Source: an uncultured Eubacterium sp.
GTDB lineage: Bacteria; Bacillota; Clostridia; Lachnospirales; Lachnospiraceae
Direction of reading: 5' to 3'
Length of the DNA: 44,918 nucleotides
Assembly (NCBI GenBank): GCA_934322085.1
Contig: CAKRGF010000022.1
Span: 1-44,918, forward strand
Shown: positions 1-8,644 of the stretch, one piece after another
How positions within the stretch are numbered: the stretch's first letter is position 1
How the letters are laid out: each line of letters starts with the position of its first letter
The notes under the pieces: generated by a model
Databases searched by the model: none
The model's input: the letters and a program-made list of their open reading frames with translations, nothing else
What the model was told of the DNA's origin: nothing
Program-made: the position numbers and the translations under genes

Positions 1-56
1 CTTTTAATGCGTCCTTTGACGTACTCAAATGCCTCAACCCCGCATAAACACTAGGT

Positions 57-1526
57 TTATTTATCCAAGCTCTTCATCGTAGGGAACAACAATACATCGC
101 GAATCGCTGCACTGTCCGTAAGCAGCATACACATACGGTCGATACCAAAACCGATTCCTCCGGTTGGCGGCATACCGATTTCGAGTGCGTTCAGGAAATC
201 TTCATCTGTTGTGTTTGCTTCCTCATCACCAAGTGCAAGAAGCTCCTCCTGTGCTTTGAAACGCTCGCGCTGGTCAATCGGATCATTTAACTCGGAGTAT
301 GCATTTGCCATCTCCCAGCCATTCATGAAGAACTCAAAACGCTCTACATAATCCGGGTTGTCCGGCTTTTTCTTCGTCAATGGAGAAATCTCAATCGGAT
401 GATCCATGATAAAGGTTGGCTGAATCAAATGCTCCTCAACAAACTCTTCGAAGAAGAGGTTTAAGATATCACCTTTTTTATGGTGTGGCTCAAATTCAAT
501 GCCTTTTTCTTTGGCAATTGCCTGTGCCTCTTCCAATGTGGAAATCTCGTTGAAATCAACATCAGCGTATTTCTTAACGGCATCCACCATCGTCAAGCGC
601 TCAAATGGCTTGCCAAGGTCCATCTCAATTCCGTTATAAGTAATCTTTGTTGTGCCCAGAACTTCCTGTGCCACATAGCGGTACAGATTTTCTGTCAAAT
701 CCATCATGCCGTGGTAATCTGTGTATGCCTGGTACAATTCCATCAAAGTAAATTCCGGGTTATGTCTGGTGTCAAGTCCCTCGTTACGGAATACACGGCC
801 AATCTCATAAACCTTTTCCATTCCGCCGACAATCAGACGTTTCAAATATAATTCAAGGGAAATGCGGAGTTTAAAATCCTCATCCAATGCATTAAAATGT
901 GTCTCAAATGGACGTGCTGCTGCACCGCCGGCATTAGCCACAAGCATCGGAGTCTCCACTTCCATAAATCCTTCGCCATCAAGATACTTACGAATGGTGC
1001 TGATGATACGGGAACGTTTGATAAATGTATCCTTTACTTCCGCATTCATAATCAAATCCACATAACGCTGACGATAACGTACATCTGTATCAGTCAAACC
1101 ATGGAATTTCTCAGGAAGAATCTGCAGACTCTTTGACAGCAATGTAACATTCGATGCATGAATCGAAATCTCACCGGTTTTTGTTTTGAACACTTCACCG
1201 GTAATGCAAAGAAGGTCACCCACATCGTATTTTTTGAAATCCTTATAGGAATCTTCGCCGATGTTATCTCTTGCCACATAAGCCTGGATATCACCCTCTA
1301 AATCTCTCGTATTACAAAAAGAAGCTTTTCCCATGACACGCTTAAACATCATACGTCCTGCAATTGTCACAGTCTTTCCTTCTAATTCATCATAGTTATT
1401 TTTAATCTCCATGGAGTGATGGGTTACATCACATTTTGTGATTTTAAATGGGTCTTTTCCCGCCTCCTGAAGATTCTGCAATTTCTCTCTTCTAACTTTT
1501 AATAACTGATTAATATCTTCTGCCAC
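57..1526 (-). CDS. lysS: Lysyl-tRNA synthetase, class II
   Basis: Charges tRNA-Lys with lysine using ATP in the cytoplasm. The 489-residue length fits bacterial class II LysRS. The N-terminal OB-fold anticodon-binding domain spans roughly residues 50-150. The catalytic domain shows motif 1 (GFMEVETPML), motif 2 (FRNEGLDTRHNPEFTLMEL) and motif 3 near the C terminus (GFGIDRMCMLLTDSAAIRDVLLFP). The start codon is GTG at 1524-1526, chosen because the canonical MAEDINQLL begins there after GAGG about nine bases upstream. It lies 27 bp downstream of greA and is probably co-transcribed with it, a common gene pair in Firmicutes. The 56 bases after the stop hold no recognisable feature. Confidence 0.97.
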   Translation of the reverse strand: MAEDINQLLKVRREKLQNLQEAGKDPFKITKCDVTHHSMEIKNNYDELEGKTVTIAGRMMFKRVMGKASFCNTRDLEGDIQAYVARDNIGEDSYKDFKKYDVGDLLCITGEVFKTKTGEISIHASNVTLLSKSLQILPEKFHGLTDTDVRYRQRYVDLIMNAEVKDTFIKRSRIISTIRKYLDGEGFMEVETPMLVANAGGAAARPFETHFNALDEDFKLRISLELYLKRLIVGGMEKVYEIGRVFRNEGLDTRHNPEFTLMELYQAYTDYHGMMDLTENLYRYVAQEVLGTTKITYNGIEMDLGKPFERLTMVDAVKKYADVDFNEISTLEEAQAIAKEKGIEFEPHHKKGDILNLFFEEFVEEHLIQPTFIMDHPIEISPLTKKKPDNPDYVERFEFFMNGWEMANAYSELNDPIDQRERFKAQEELLALGDEEANTTDEDFLNALEIGMPPTGGIGFGIDRMCMLLTDSAAIRDVLLFPTMKSLDK

Positions 1527-1553
1527 TTTTTAATCCTCACTTCTCTATTTCTT

Positions 1554-2036
1554 CTAGTTCTTACGGAAATCCAAAATTTCGTACTTAATGATACCAGCCG
1601 GTGTCTCTACCTCTACAGTTTCACCTTTCTGTGCACCAATCAAAGCTTTACCAACTGGTGACTCATTTGAAATTTTACCTTTCAAACTATCTGCCTCAGT
1701 GGAACCTACAATTTTATATTCCATCTCTTCATTAAATTCCAAATCTTTGATGGTTACTGTACAGCCAACATTAATTACGCTGGAATCGCCGTCATTGTCA
1801 TCAACAACCTCTGCATTTTTCAAAATTTTATCAATCTCTTCAATACGAAGCTCGATGTCACGCTGTTCTTCTTTCGCTGCATCATATTCTGCGTTCTCGG
1901 ACAAGTCACCCTGCTCACGCGCTTCTTTGATTTTCTGAGCAACTTCACGACGACGATTTACCTTCAATTCATGAAGTTCATCCTCTAACGCTTTCAAACC
2001 TTCATACGTCAAAATGTTTTTCTTTGTTTCAGCCAT
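1554..2036 (-). CDS. greA: Transcription elongation factor GreA
   Basis: Rescues backtracked RNA polymerase by stimulating cleavage of the extruded RNA 3' end. At 160 residues it has the normal GreA length. The N-terminal coiled-coil finger (about residues 12-75) carries the acidic tip in the EAREQGDLSENAEYDAAKEEQ motif region. The C-terminal FKBP-like domain ends in ESPVGKALIGAQKGETVEVETPAG. The ATG follows AGGAGG with seven bases between. A consensus promoter lies immediately upstream, and lysS follows 27 bp downstream, so the two likely form an operon. Confidence 0.97.
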   Translation of the reverse strand: MAETKKNILTYEGLKALEDELHELKVNRRREVAQKIKEAREQGDLSENAEYDAAKEEQRDIELRIEEIDKILKNAEVVDDNDGDSSVINVGCTVTIKDLEFNEEMEYKIVGSTEADSLKGKISNESPVGKALIGAQKGETVEVETPAGIIKYEILDFRKN

Positions 2037-2068
2037 GGTCTTACCTCCTACGAATTTAACATCATTTA

Positions 2069-2097
2069 ATTATAGCGTAACACCGGCGGCTTGTCAA
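2069..2097 (-). promoter_or_regulatory. Sigma-A promoter of greA-lysS
   Basis: Read on the minus strand, TTGACA (2092-2097) and TATAAT (2069-2074) are both perfect and separated by 17 bases. The -35 hexamer contains the TGA stop codon of the upstream beta-helix gene, so the gene end and the promoter share bases. Confidence 0.9.
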
Positions 2098-4376
2098 TTA
2101 CTGCAAAAACGCTTTTTTTCTACTTTTGAGTTTGGCTGGTCATTATTTTCACGCACAAGATAATAATGATATCTTTTTGCAACATCCGTCAATGTATTTT
2201 TCTTCATAGCATTCTGGTTTTCATCCGAAAAAGAAGAAATTGTATCCCCATATCCTGCCTTTACCGCTCCAGGAACTGAAGCCGAATCGCGCAAAACAAC
2301 ACGAATTGGATAATACTCACATCCTTTGAATACATTTCCTGTCACCATAGGATTGACCACACCGCGCAGAAGGAGTGCCACATATTTCATTCCTTTTCCA
2401 TCGGATAACGCTTGGATTCGCAGAAAACGATTTCCCGAAATGACTGTATCTTTCCAATTTAACGCACGAATTGCCGCATTGTAAGTACCCTCAAATGTAT
2501 TATTTATAATCTTTACATCTTCATGATAAAACTGTTTCTGTCCATTTGCCGAGTAGGTATGGCTGCCAATAGCGGTTCCTATATTTTTAAACATTGTATT
2601 TTGTATCAAAATATTTTTACACATTGTCTTATCGTGTGCAGACCAGTTATAATTAAACCCCGCCGTATTGAAATCTGTACCATCCACATTAATGCATTCC
2701 TTATGACTTTTTTGTTCTAATACCCTAAATCCTGTAAAGATACATTTTTGAAACGTCACATTCTTTGAAGAATTTAGTTCCACAAAATGTGAACCGTATT
2801 CATTTTGAAACGTTATTCCCTCAATTGTAACATTTCGTGCATGCCCCATGACAAGTGCCATACAATTTTTCACATTGCTACAATTGAACCGAACGATACC
2901 TGTTCCTACAATTTTTACATCATGTGAACCATTGTAACCTGAAATAGTCTTAACTGTACTATCTTTAGACGGTGGAACAATGGTAAAAATAGATTTTGCA
3001 TAACAGATGTCTGTTGCCGTAGTTCCCGATTTCGTAAAGGTCACACCATTTTCCAATTTGATTGTCACATTGGACGGAATACAGATATTATTCGTAACCT
3101 CATAATCACCAGCTTTTACGGATAAAGTGCCACCACCTGCATACTCAAACTGCTCCATATAAGACATGAATGTATAATATACCCTGCGCCTCGCAAAATC
3201 CGGAACATCCTCATACTTTTCATGGTATGGTGCCGTCGTTGTCGTTATCGTAAAATTTTTATCCCTTTTATTGCGGAAATATAAAATTCTTAATTGCTTG
3301 TTCAAAACATAATAATGCTCTAAATCATAAACCTGTGTCGCTGCTATCTTGTTCGCATCCGTCTTTTTAATCAATGACGCAACAGGCGAAAATACCTTTT
3401 CACTCCCTGTATTTTTTAGCTCATCAAAAACTGCTGCATAAACACATCCACTGATTTGATTAGCTGAAAAAGAAGGTGCCTTCACACCAAATCCAGCCAC
3501 TCCCGCACCAGCACGTTTCCTTGTGTCATTTCTTTTAATTACATTCTTTTTTATAATCGGTTTATTCCACAATACTGCATATATTGCCGCCTTTTTGGTA
3601 TTGGTAAAAACATTCGATACAATTGTTATACTGTCTTGGTAATGTTCCTTTATTTTTTCACCTTCTTTTAATACAACAAATTTTGCCGTACCAACACCAA
3701 TATCTGGATTTAAAAACTGATTGCTTTCTACCTTAATTTTTTTACTCATTTCAAGTCTCACTGCCATGCGGTTTTTCAAACCAGAAATATCTTTTTTTCG
3801 TTCAAAAGTACAATGATGAATGGATACATTTTTCGAACCCTTAACTAAAACATAACTGCCGCCTTTTTTATTCAGAAAATGAATTCCACTAAGAGTAATA
3901 TCCGATGCCCCGCTGACAAAAACAGCGGTCGCCCCCTTTACATTTCCCATATCAAAAACAACTTTACCATTTCCCTGAATAGATGCATTCTTTTCAAAAT
4001 TTAAGCGAAACAAATATTTTGCAGCGTTCACTTTTTTTATTCCAGTTGCGGTTGTCTTTTTGATTTCAACGCCATTTGCACACACAATTTTTACGTTGGA
4101 TGGTACATTAATAGTCCCTGGAATCGAATAAATTCCCTTTTTCAGTATCAGTGTACCACCTGTTGCCGACAACTGTTTCATATAGGAACTTATCATATAA
4201 TACTGTTGTGTTTTTTTATTATAATAAGGTCTCTGCCGGTAAGACGCACTACATGGTATCGTCTTTGGATTTACCGCAAATGTTCTCTGTTTTGCCTGTA
4301 CATAATTCGTCTGAAGTACCATTCGAAATGCCAAAACCAGTATTACTGTCATCCAGAATTTCCATTTATTTTTCAT
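2094..4376 (-). CDS. Secreted tandem beta-helix (pectate-lyase-fold) protein
   Basis: A 760-residue secreted protein of unknown substrate. The start at 4376 (MKNKWKFW) is preferred over the longer frame because it gives a clean signal peptide (residues ~1-28, ending YVQA) and has AAAGGA upstream. The mature protein has two similar halves. Each opens with an SYM-Q-x-GGTL-x-x-GxY-x-(V/I)PSNV-x-(I/L)-x-NGV segment (near residues 65-110 and 405-455). Each continues with many short right-handed beta-helix turns of the form 'NVTIEGITFQNEYG' or 'NITLSGIHFLNKKG'. This architecture occurs in pectate lyases, polysaccharide lyases and epimerases; I see no motif that fixes the activity. It could be a cell-surface glycan-active enzyme or an adhesin-like scaffold. 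It is transcribed separately from nifJ. Confidence 0.85.
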   Translation of the reverse strand: MKNKWKFWMTVILVLAFRMVLQTNYVQAKQRTFAVNPKTIPCSASYRQRPYYNKKTQQYYMISSYMKQLSATGGTLILKKGIYSIPGTINVPSNVKIVCANGVEIKKTTATGIKKVNAAKYLFRLNFEKNASIQGNGKVVFDMGNVKGATAVFVSGASDITLSGIHFLNKKGGSYVLVKGSKNVSIHHCTFERKKDISGLKNRMAVRLEMSKKIKVESNQFLNPDIGVGTAKFVVLKEGEKIKEHYQDSITIVSNVFTNTKKAAIYAVLWNKPIIKKNVIKRNDTRKRAGAGVAGFGVKAPSFSANQISGCVYAAVFDELKNTGSEKVFSPVASLIKKTDANKIAATQVYDLEHYYVLNKQLRILYFRNKRDKNFTITTTTAPYHEKYEDVPDFARRRVYYTFMSYMEQFEYAGGGTLSVKAGDYEVTNNICIPSNVTIKLENGVTFTKSGTTATDICYAKSIFTIVPPSKDSTVKTISGYNGSHDVKIVGTGIVRFNCSNVKNCMALVMGHARNVTIEGITFQNEYGSHFVELNSSKNVTFQKCIFTGFRVLEQKSHKECINVDGTDFNTAGFNYNWSAHDKTMCKNILIQNTMFKNIGTAIGSHTYSANGQKQFYHEDVKIINNTFEGTYNAAIRALNWKDTVISGNRFLRIQALSDGKGMKYVALLLRGVVNPMVTGNVFKGCEYYPIRVVLRDSASVPGAVKAGYGDTISSFSDENQNAMKKNTLTDVAKRYHYYLVRENNDQPNSKVEKKRFCSN

Positions 4377-4478
4377 TTTCTCTCGTCCTTTCAAAAATAT
4401 TTCATTCATTTGTATCTGTTGTATACTGGCAAACATTTCTCCAGCCTCTTTTTTGTTATTATTTCCTCATTTTTTCAA

Positions 4479-4507
4479 ATCATACTTTCCCAATTTTTTC
4501 AACGCAA
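4479..4507 (-). promoter_or_regulatory. Probable promoter of the beta-helix gene
   Basis: On the minus strand, TTGCGT (4502-4507) and TATGAT (4479-4484) are separated by 17 bases. The -35 overlaps the edge of the nifJ terminator, so this gene would be re-initiated right after the PFOR transcript ends. Both hexamers deviate from consensus by two bases or fewer. Confidence 0.5.
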
Positions 4508-4540
4508 AAAAGGGACCATCTTTTCAGATAGTCCCTTTCT
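4506..4540 (-). terminator. Rho-independent terminator of nifJ
   Basis: The hairpin pairs AAAGGGAC-x-ATCT with its complement around a four-base loop. On the minus strand it is followed by a run of T, about 40 bases past the nifJ stop codon. Confidence 0.85.
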
Positions 4541-4577
4541 GTTACAAAATTTTCAATTTCTTAAAAATTCAAAATTC

Positions 4578-7500
4578 TTATTTGTAAAGCTCAACAAGCT
4601 TCTGCAAATGCTCGAAACGAGCTTTTGCTGCTTCTTCGGACTCTTTGAAGAGTCTTTCTGCACGCTCTGGGAATGGCTTGATCAGACGAGTATAACGAGC
4701 CTCGTTGTTCAAGAAGTCCTGATAAGAACCGTCTCCCTCTTTGGATGTCAGAGTGAATGGATTCTTTCCTTCTGCTTTCAACTCTGGGTTGAAAGAGAAC
4801 AGATTCCAGTATCCAGCCTTAACGGCTTTCTTCATCTCATCCTGGCAATGGTTCATACCACCCTTAGCGATACCGTGGAGCTCACATGGAGCATAACCGA
4901 TAATCAGGGATGGTCCGTTATAAGCTTCTGCCTCAGCAATTGCTTTTACAGCCTGAGCAGGATTAGCACCAAGTGCAATCTGTGCTACATATACATAGCC
5001 ATAGCTCATAGCGATTTCAGCAAGGCTCTTCTTGCCAATCTCTTTACCAGCAGCAGCAAACTGACAAACTTCACCGATATTAGAAGCTTTAGATGCCTGA
5101 CCACCAGTATTGGAGTACATCTCTGTATCGAATACCATTACGTTTACGTTCTCGCCAGATGCAAGTACATGATCCAGACCACCAAATCCGATATCATATG
5201 CCCAACCGTCACCACCGAAGATCCATACGGACTTCTTAGCAAGGTAATCTTTCTTAGCAAGAACTTCTTTGGATTTCTCACATCCTGCATTTGCAGCTTT
5301 TTCAAGTTCAGCAATCAGAGCTTCTGCAGCAGGTGAGTTCTCTCTTGTATTATCTTTTGTCTCAATGAATTTAGCAGCAGCAGCTTTAAATTCAGCCGAT
5401 GCTTTATCGGAAGCAGCAATCTCTTCTACCAATTCAATTGCCTGGTCACGAAGATATTTCTGTCCAATGTGCATTCCAAGACCATGCTCTGCATTATCCT
5501 CGAACAAGGAGTTAGACCAAGCTGGTCCCTTCTTGGAATCTTTGTTTACTGTATATGGTGATGTTGCTGCCGGGTTACCCCAGATAGAAGAACATCCTGT
5601 TGCATTTGAAATGTACATATGCTCACCAAAGAGCTGTGTAACAAGTCTTGCATAAGATGTCTCAGCACATCCTGCACAACTTCCGGAGAACTCGAGAAGT
5701 GGCTGGTTGAACTGGCTTCCCTTTGGAGTTGTATCAGCAAATCCGCTGTCTTTCTTACCAACGTTAGCTACCAAGTAATCAAATACTGGCTGCTCGTCTG
5801 CCTGAGACTCCTGAGGTACCATCTTGATGGCTTCATCAGCAGCTTTCGGACATACGGTAATACACTCGCCGCATCCCATACAATCCAGAGGAGATACGCT
5901 CATTGCAAATTTATATTCGCCAGCTTTTGGCTTTGTATCAGCAAGTTTGATGTTTGAAGGTGCTGCTTTCACCTCATCCTCAGAAAGGAGGAATGGACGA
6001 ATTGTAGCATGAGAACATACAAATGCACAGTTGTTACACTGGATACATGTATCCGGATTCCATACAGGAACCATAACGGCTGTACCACGTTTCTCATATG
6101 CGGAAGCACCAGTTTCGAACTGACCATCCGGGTTACCTGCGAATGCAGATACTGGAAGGCTGTCACCATCCATCTTAGAAATTGGCTCAAGAAGGTCATT
6201 TACCATCTTAACAACTTCCGGACGTCCGGTCTTCTCTTTTGCAGGAGCATCTGCTTCCGGATTCTTCCAGGATTCAGGTACTTCTACTTTATGAATTGCG
6301 TCAACACCACAATCGATTGCTTTGTAGTTCATTTCTACGACAGCATCACCTTTTTTGGAGTAAGATTTCTTAGCTGCTTCTTTCATGAACTTAATAGCAT
6401 CATCAATTGGCATTACATCAGCAAGTTTGAAGAATGCAGACTGCAAAATTGTGTTAGTACGTTTACCCATACCAATTTCAATTGCTTTATCAATCGCGTT
6501 GATTGTGTAAAGCTGAATGTTGTTGTCTGCAATATATTTCTTAGCCTCAGCGTTCAAGTGATGTCCGAGTTCTTCGTCAGACCACTGGCAGTTAATCATG
6601 AATACACCGCCCGGTTTTACATCCTGAGCCATCTTCATACCCTGTGTTACATAAGCCGGGTTATGACATGCTACGAAGTCAGCCTGGTTGATGTAGTAAG
6701 GACTCTTAATCGGGTTATCACCAAAACGAAGATGGGAAATTGTTACACCACCTGTTTTCTTTGAGTCATACTGGAAGTATGCCTGGATAAATTTATCTGT
6801 GTGGTCACCGATAATCTTTGTTGAGTTTTTGTTAGCACCTACAGTACCATCTCCACCAAGTCCCCAGAACTTGCACTCTTTTGTTCCCGGCGCAGAAGTA
6901 ATTGGAGCTGGTTTCACTTCTGGAAGACTCAAGTTTGTTACGTCATCCACAATACCGATTGTGAAACGAGGTTTTGGATCGTCTTTCTCAAGTTCTTTAT
7001 ATACAGCGAATACGGATGATGGTGGTGTATCTTTGGAACCAAGACCATAACGTCCGCCGGTAAGAACGATATCATTCAAACCTGCCTCACGAAGAGTAGC
7101 TGCAACATCCAGATACAACGGATCACCAAGAGCACCAGGCTCTTTTGTACGGTCAAGTACAGCAATCTTCTTAGCAGTCTTAGGAATCACCTTAAGAATT
7201 GCTTCTGGAGACCATGGACGATACAAACGAACTTTTACAAGACCAACTTTCTCGCCCTTTGCTGTCAAGTAATCAATTACTTCTTCTGCTACGTCACAGA
7301 TGGATCCCATAGCGATGATAACGCGGTCAGCATCTGGTGCACCGTAGTAGTTAAACAGACCGTAATCGGTACCGAGTTTTTCATTTACTTTGTTCATGTA
7401 CTTCTCTACAACAGCAGGAAGTGCATCATAAGCCTTGTTACATGCTTCACGATGCTGGAAGAATACGTCTCCATTCTCGTGAGAACCACGTGCAGTTGGG

Positions 7501-8135
7501 TGCTCCGGATTCAATGCATGTTTACGGAATGCTTCAACAGCATCCATTGGGCACATTTCTTTCAAATCTTCGTAATCCCATTTCTCAATCTTCTGAATCT
7601 CATGGGAAGTACGGAAACCATCGAAGAAGTTAATGAATGGAACTTTTCCTTCCAATGCTGCCAAATGGGCAACCGGACTCAAGTCCATAACTTCCTGTGG
7701 ATTTGTCTCAGCAAGCATAGCGAAACCAGTCTGACGACAAGCGTATACATCACTATGATCACCAAAAATATTCAAAGCATGTGTAGACACCGTACGTGCG
7801 GATACGTGGAATACACTTGGCAACATCTCACCAGCGATTTTATACATATTCGGGATCATAAGAAGAAGACCCTGAGAAGCCGTAAATGTCGTTGTCAAAG
7901 CTCCTGTTGCAAGAGAACCGTGTACAGTACCAGCGGCGCCGGCCTCAGATTCCATCTCAACAACTTTTACTTTGCTGCCAAAAATGTTCTTCTGTCCTGC
8001 TGCTGACCACTGATCAACGGAGTCAGCCATTGGGCTCGAAGGTGTAATAGGATAGATACCAGCTACTTCTGTATAGGCATATGCCACGTGTGCTGCAGCG
8101 GTATTTCCATCCATGGATTGTTTTGCTCTAGCCAT
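4578..8135 (-). CDS. nifJ: Pyruvate:ferredoxin (flavodoxin) oxidoreductase
   Basis: Oxidatively decarboxylates pyruvate with CoA to acetyl-CoA and CO2 and reduces ferredoxin, the central step of clostridial fermentation. It is a single-chain homodimeric-type enzyme of 1185 residues. The N-terminal domain carries GNTAAAHVAYAYTEVAGIYPITPSSPM. Two [4Fe-4S] ferredoxin motifs lie near residues 697 (CIQCNNCAFVC) and 752 (CMGCGECITVC). The TPP domain has SGSCAGCAETSY, NATGCSSIWG, GDGWAYDIGFGG and MYSNTGGQASKA. The start at 8135 (MARAKQSMDGN) is chosen over the longer frame because AAGGAGG sits ten bases upstream. Monocistronic, with its own terminator. Confidence 0.98.
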   Translation of the reverse strand: MARAKQSMDGNTAAAHVAYAYTEVAGIYPITPSSPMADSVDQWSAAGQKNIFGSKVKVVEMESEAGAAGTVHGSLATGALTTTFTASQGLLLMIPNMYKIAGEMLPSVFHVSARTVSTHALNIFGDHSDVYACRQTGFAMLAETNPQEVMDLSPVAHLAALEGKVPFINFFDGFRTSHEIQKIEKWDYEDLKEMCPMDAVEAFRKHALNPEHPTARGSHENGDVFFQHREACNKAYDALPAVVEKYMNKVNEKLGTDYGLFNYYGAPDADRVIIAMGSICDVAEEVIDYLTAKGEKVGLVKVRLYRPWSPEAILKVIPKTAKKIAVLDRTKEPGALGDPLYLDVAATLREAGLNDIVLTGGRYGLGSKDTPPSSVFAVYKELEKDDPKPRFTIGIVDDVTNLSLPEVKPAPITSAPGTKECKFWGLGGDGTVGANKNSTKIIGDHTDKFIQAYFQYDSKKTGGVTISHLRFGDNPIKSPYYINQADFVACHNPAYVTQGMKMAQDVKPGGVFMINCQWSDEELGHHLNAEAKKYIADNNIQLYTINAIDKAIEIGMGKRTNTILQSAFFKLADVMPIDDAIKFMKEAAKKSYSKKGDAVVEMNYKAIDCGVDAIHKVEVPESWKNPEADAPAKEKTGRPEVVKMVNDLLEPISKMDGDSLPVSAFAGNPDGQFETGASAYEKRGTAVMVPVWNPDTCIQCNNCAFVCSHATIRPFLLSEDEVKAAPSNIKLADTKPKAGEYKFAMSVSPLDCMGCGECITVCPKAADEAIKMVPQESQADEQPVFDYLVANVGKKDSGFADTTPKGSQFNQPLLEFSGSCAGCAETSYARLVTQLFGEHMYISNATGCSSIWGNPAATSPYTVNKDSKKGPAWSNSLFEDNAEHGLGMHIGQKYLRDQAIELVEEIAASDKASAEFKAAAAKFIETKDNTRENSPAAEALIAELEKAANAGCEKSKEVLAKKDYLAKKSVWIFGGDGWAYDIGFGGLDHVLASGENVNVMVFDTEMYSNTGGQASKASNIGEVCQFAAAGKEIGKKSLAEIAMSYGYVYVAQIALGANPAQAVKAIAEAEAYNGPSLIIGYAPCELHGIAKGGMNHCQDEMKKAVKAGYWNLFSFNPELKAEGKNPFTLTSKEGDGSYQDFLNNEARYTRLIKPFPERAERLFKESEEAAKARFEHLQKLVELYK

Positions 8136-8175
8136 TTTTGTAATGTCCTCCTTAAATTTATTCATTCGTGCTTTT

Positions 8176-8204
8176 ATTCTATCACTAAAAAAAAGAAAAG
8201 TAAA
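8176..8204 (-). promoter_or_regulatory. Probable nifJ promoter
   Basis: On the minus strand, TTTACT (8199-8204) and TAGAAT (8176-8181) are separated by 17 bases, roughly 40 bases upstream of the nifJ start codon. The hexamers are imperfect but correctly spaced and the spacer is T-rich. Confidence 0.5.
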
Positions 8205-8229
8205 GGACGAAAAATGTCGAGTTTATGTT

Positions 8230-8425
8230 AAAGGAACAATGATGCGTTTTTAATTTTTGTAAATTATTAAGAAGAGTTCGCATTTTGTGGGCGCTTCCGC
8301 TAAACAAACGCGTAGGGGTATCGGCATGCCAAATACGCATGCACGAAACCCACGTGTTTGTACCCACAAATCACGAACTCTTCTTAATAATTTACTAGAA
8401 ATCTAAAAAACGGCATTGTTTCTTT
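8230..8425 (+). repeat. Palindromic element, copy A (structured core 8287-8367)
   Basis: A ~196-nt imperfect palindrome. The outer arm 8259-8280 is exactly complementary to 8374-8395 (22 of 22). Pairing resumes outside that, where 8230-8258 is partly complementary to 8396-8425, including an 11-of-12 match. The 81-nt core opens with GTGGG and closes with CCCAC, has the unpaired CGCTTCCGCT segment on its 5' side, and ends in a GCATGC/GCATGC tip stem. The same core recurs in copies B and C but the outer arms do not. It lies between the divergent nifJ and ytr-type promoters. Some inner pairs are degraded here (GGGGTATC no longer has its full partner), so this may be an older copy. Confidence 0.85.
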
Positions 8426-8478
8426 GACGTAATCTTCTCCTTTGCCAAAAATTAATAAGTAAGTTCTCTGAAAATTAT

Positions 8479-8552
8479 GGGATTGTTTGTACAACTTTTG
8501 TGTCTTCATAATTTATCGAGAAAAAACAGAAACACAAAATGTCAAACATCCC
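8479..8552. repeat. Imperfect inverted repeat upstream of the gntR promoter
   Basis: 8479-8505 (GGGATTGTTTG...TTTTGTGTCT) is largely complementary to 8528-8552 (AGAAACACAAAATG...AACATCCC), with a few bulged bases and a ~22-base AT-rich loop. The right arm ends exactly at the -35 box of the next promoter. There is no T-run, so it is not an ordinary terminator. It lacks the core sequence of copies A-C. Confidence 0.6.
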
Positions 8553-8614
8553 TTGACATATGCATCCCTTCGCTGTATTATTGTGTTACGCACTTAATAC
8601 AGTAGTACAATAAT
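8553..8614 (+). promoter_or_regulatory. Promoter and operator of the GntR-ABC operon
   Basis: TTGACA (8553-8558) and TATTAT (8576-8581) are separated by 17 bases. Two nested inverted repeats overlie the -10 and start region: CTGTATTA (8573-8580) with TAATACAG (8595-8602), and ATTATTGT (8577-8584) with ACAATAAT (8607-8614). This is the expected placement for a repressor site, and a YtrA-type GntR gene starts 30 bases downstream, so autoregulation is the simplest reading. Confidence 0.75.
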
Positions 8615-8644
8615 TATTTGGCTTAATAAGAAAGGAGGTTTTCT

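Noticed and set aside
1..56. The 56 bases before the lysS stop as a possible terminator or recombination site.
   Set aside because: No inverted repeat or T-run is visible and there is too little sequence to judge.
4206..5336. Long plus-strand open frame of 376 codons over the nifJ 3' end.
   Set aside because: It is antisense to a certain gene, crosses the nifJ terminator, and its translation has no recognisable domain and is rich in Cys/Phe/Ser as expected from a complementary frame.
8185..8367. Minus-strand 60-codon frame inside palindromic copy A.
   Set aside because: It exists only because the palindrome core lacks stops in one frame; it has no ribosome site and copies B and C do not encode a related peptide.
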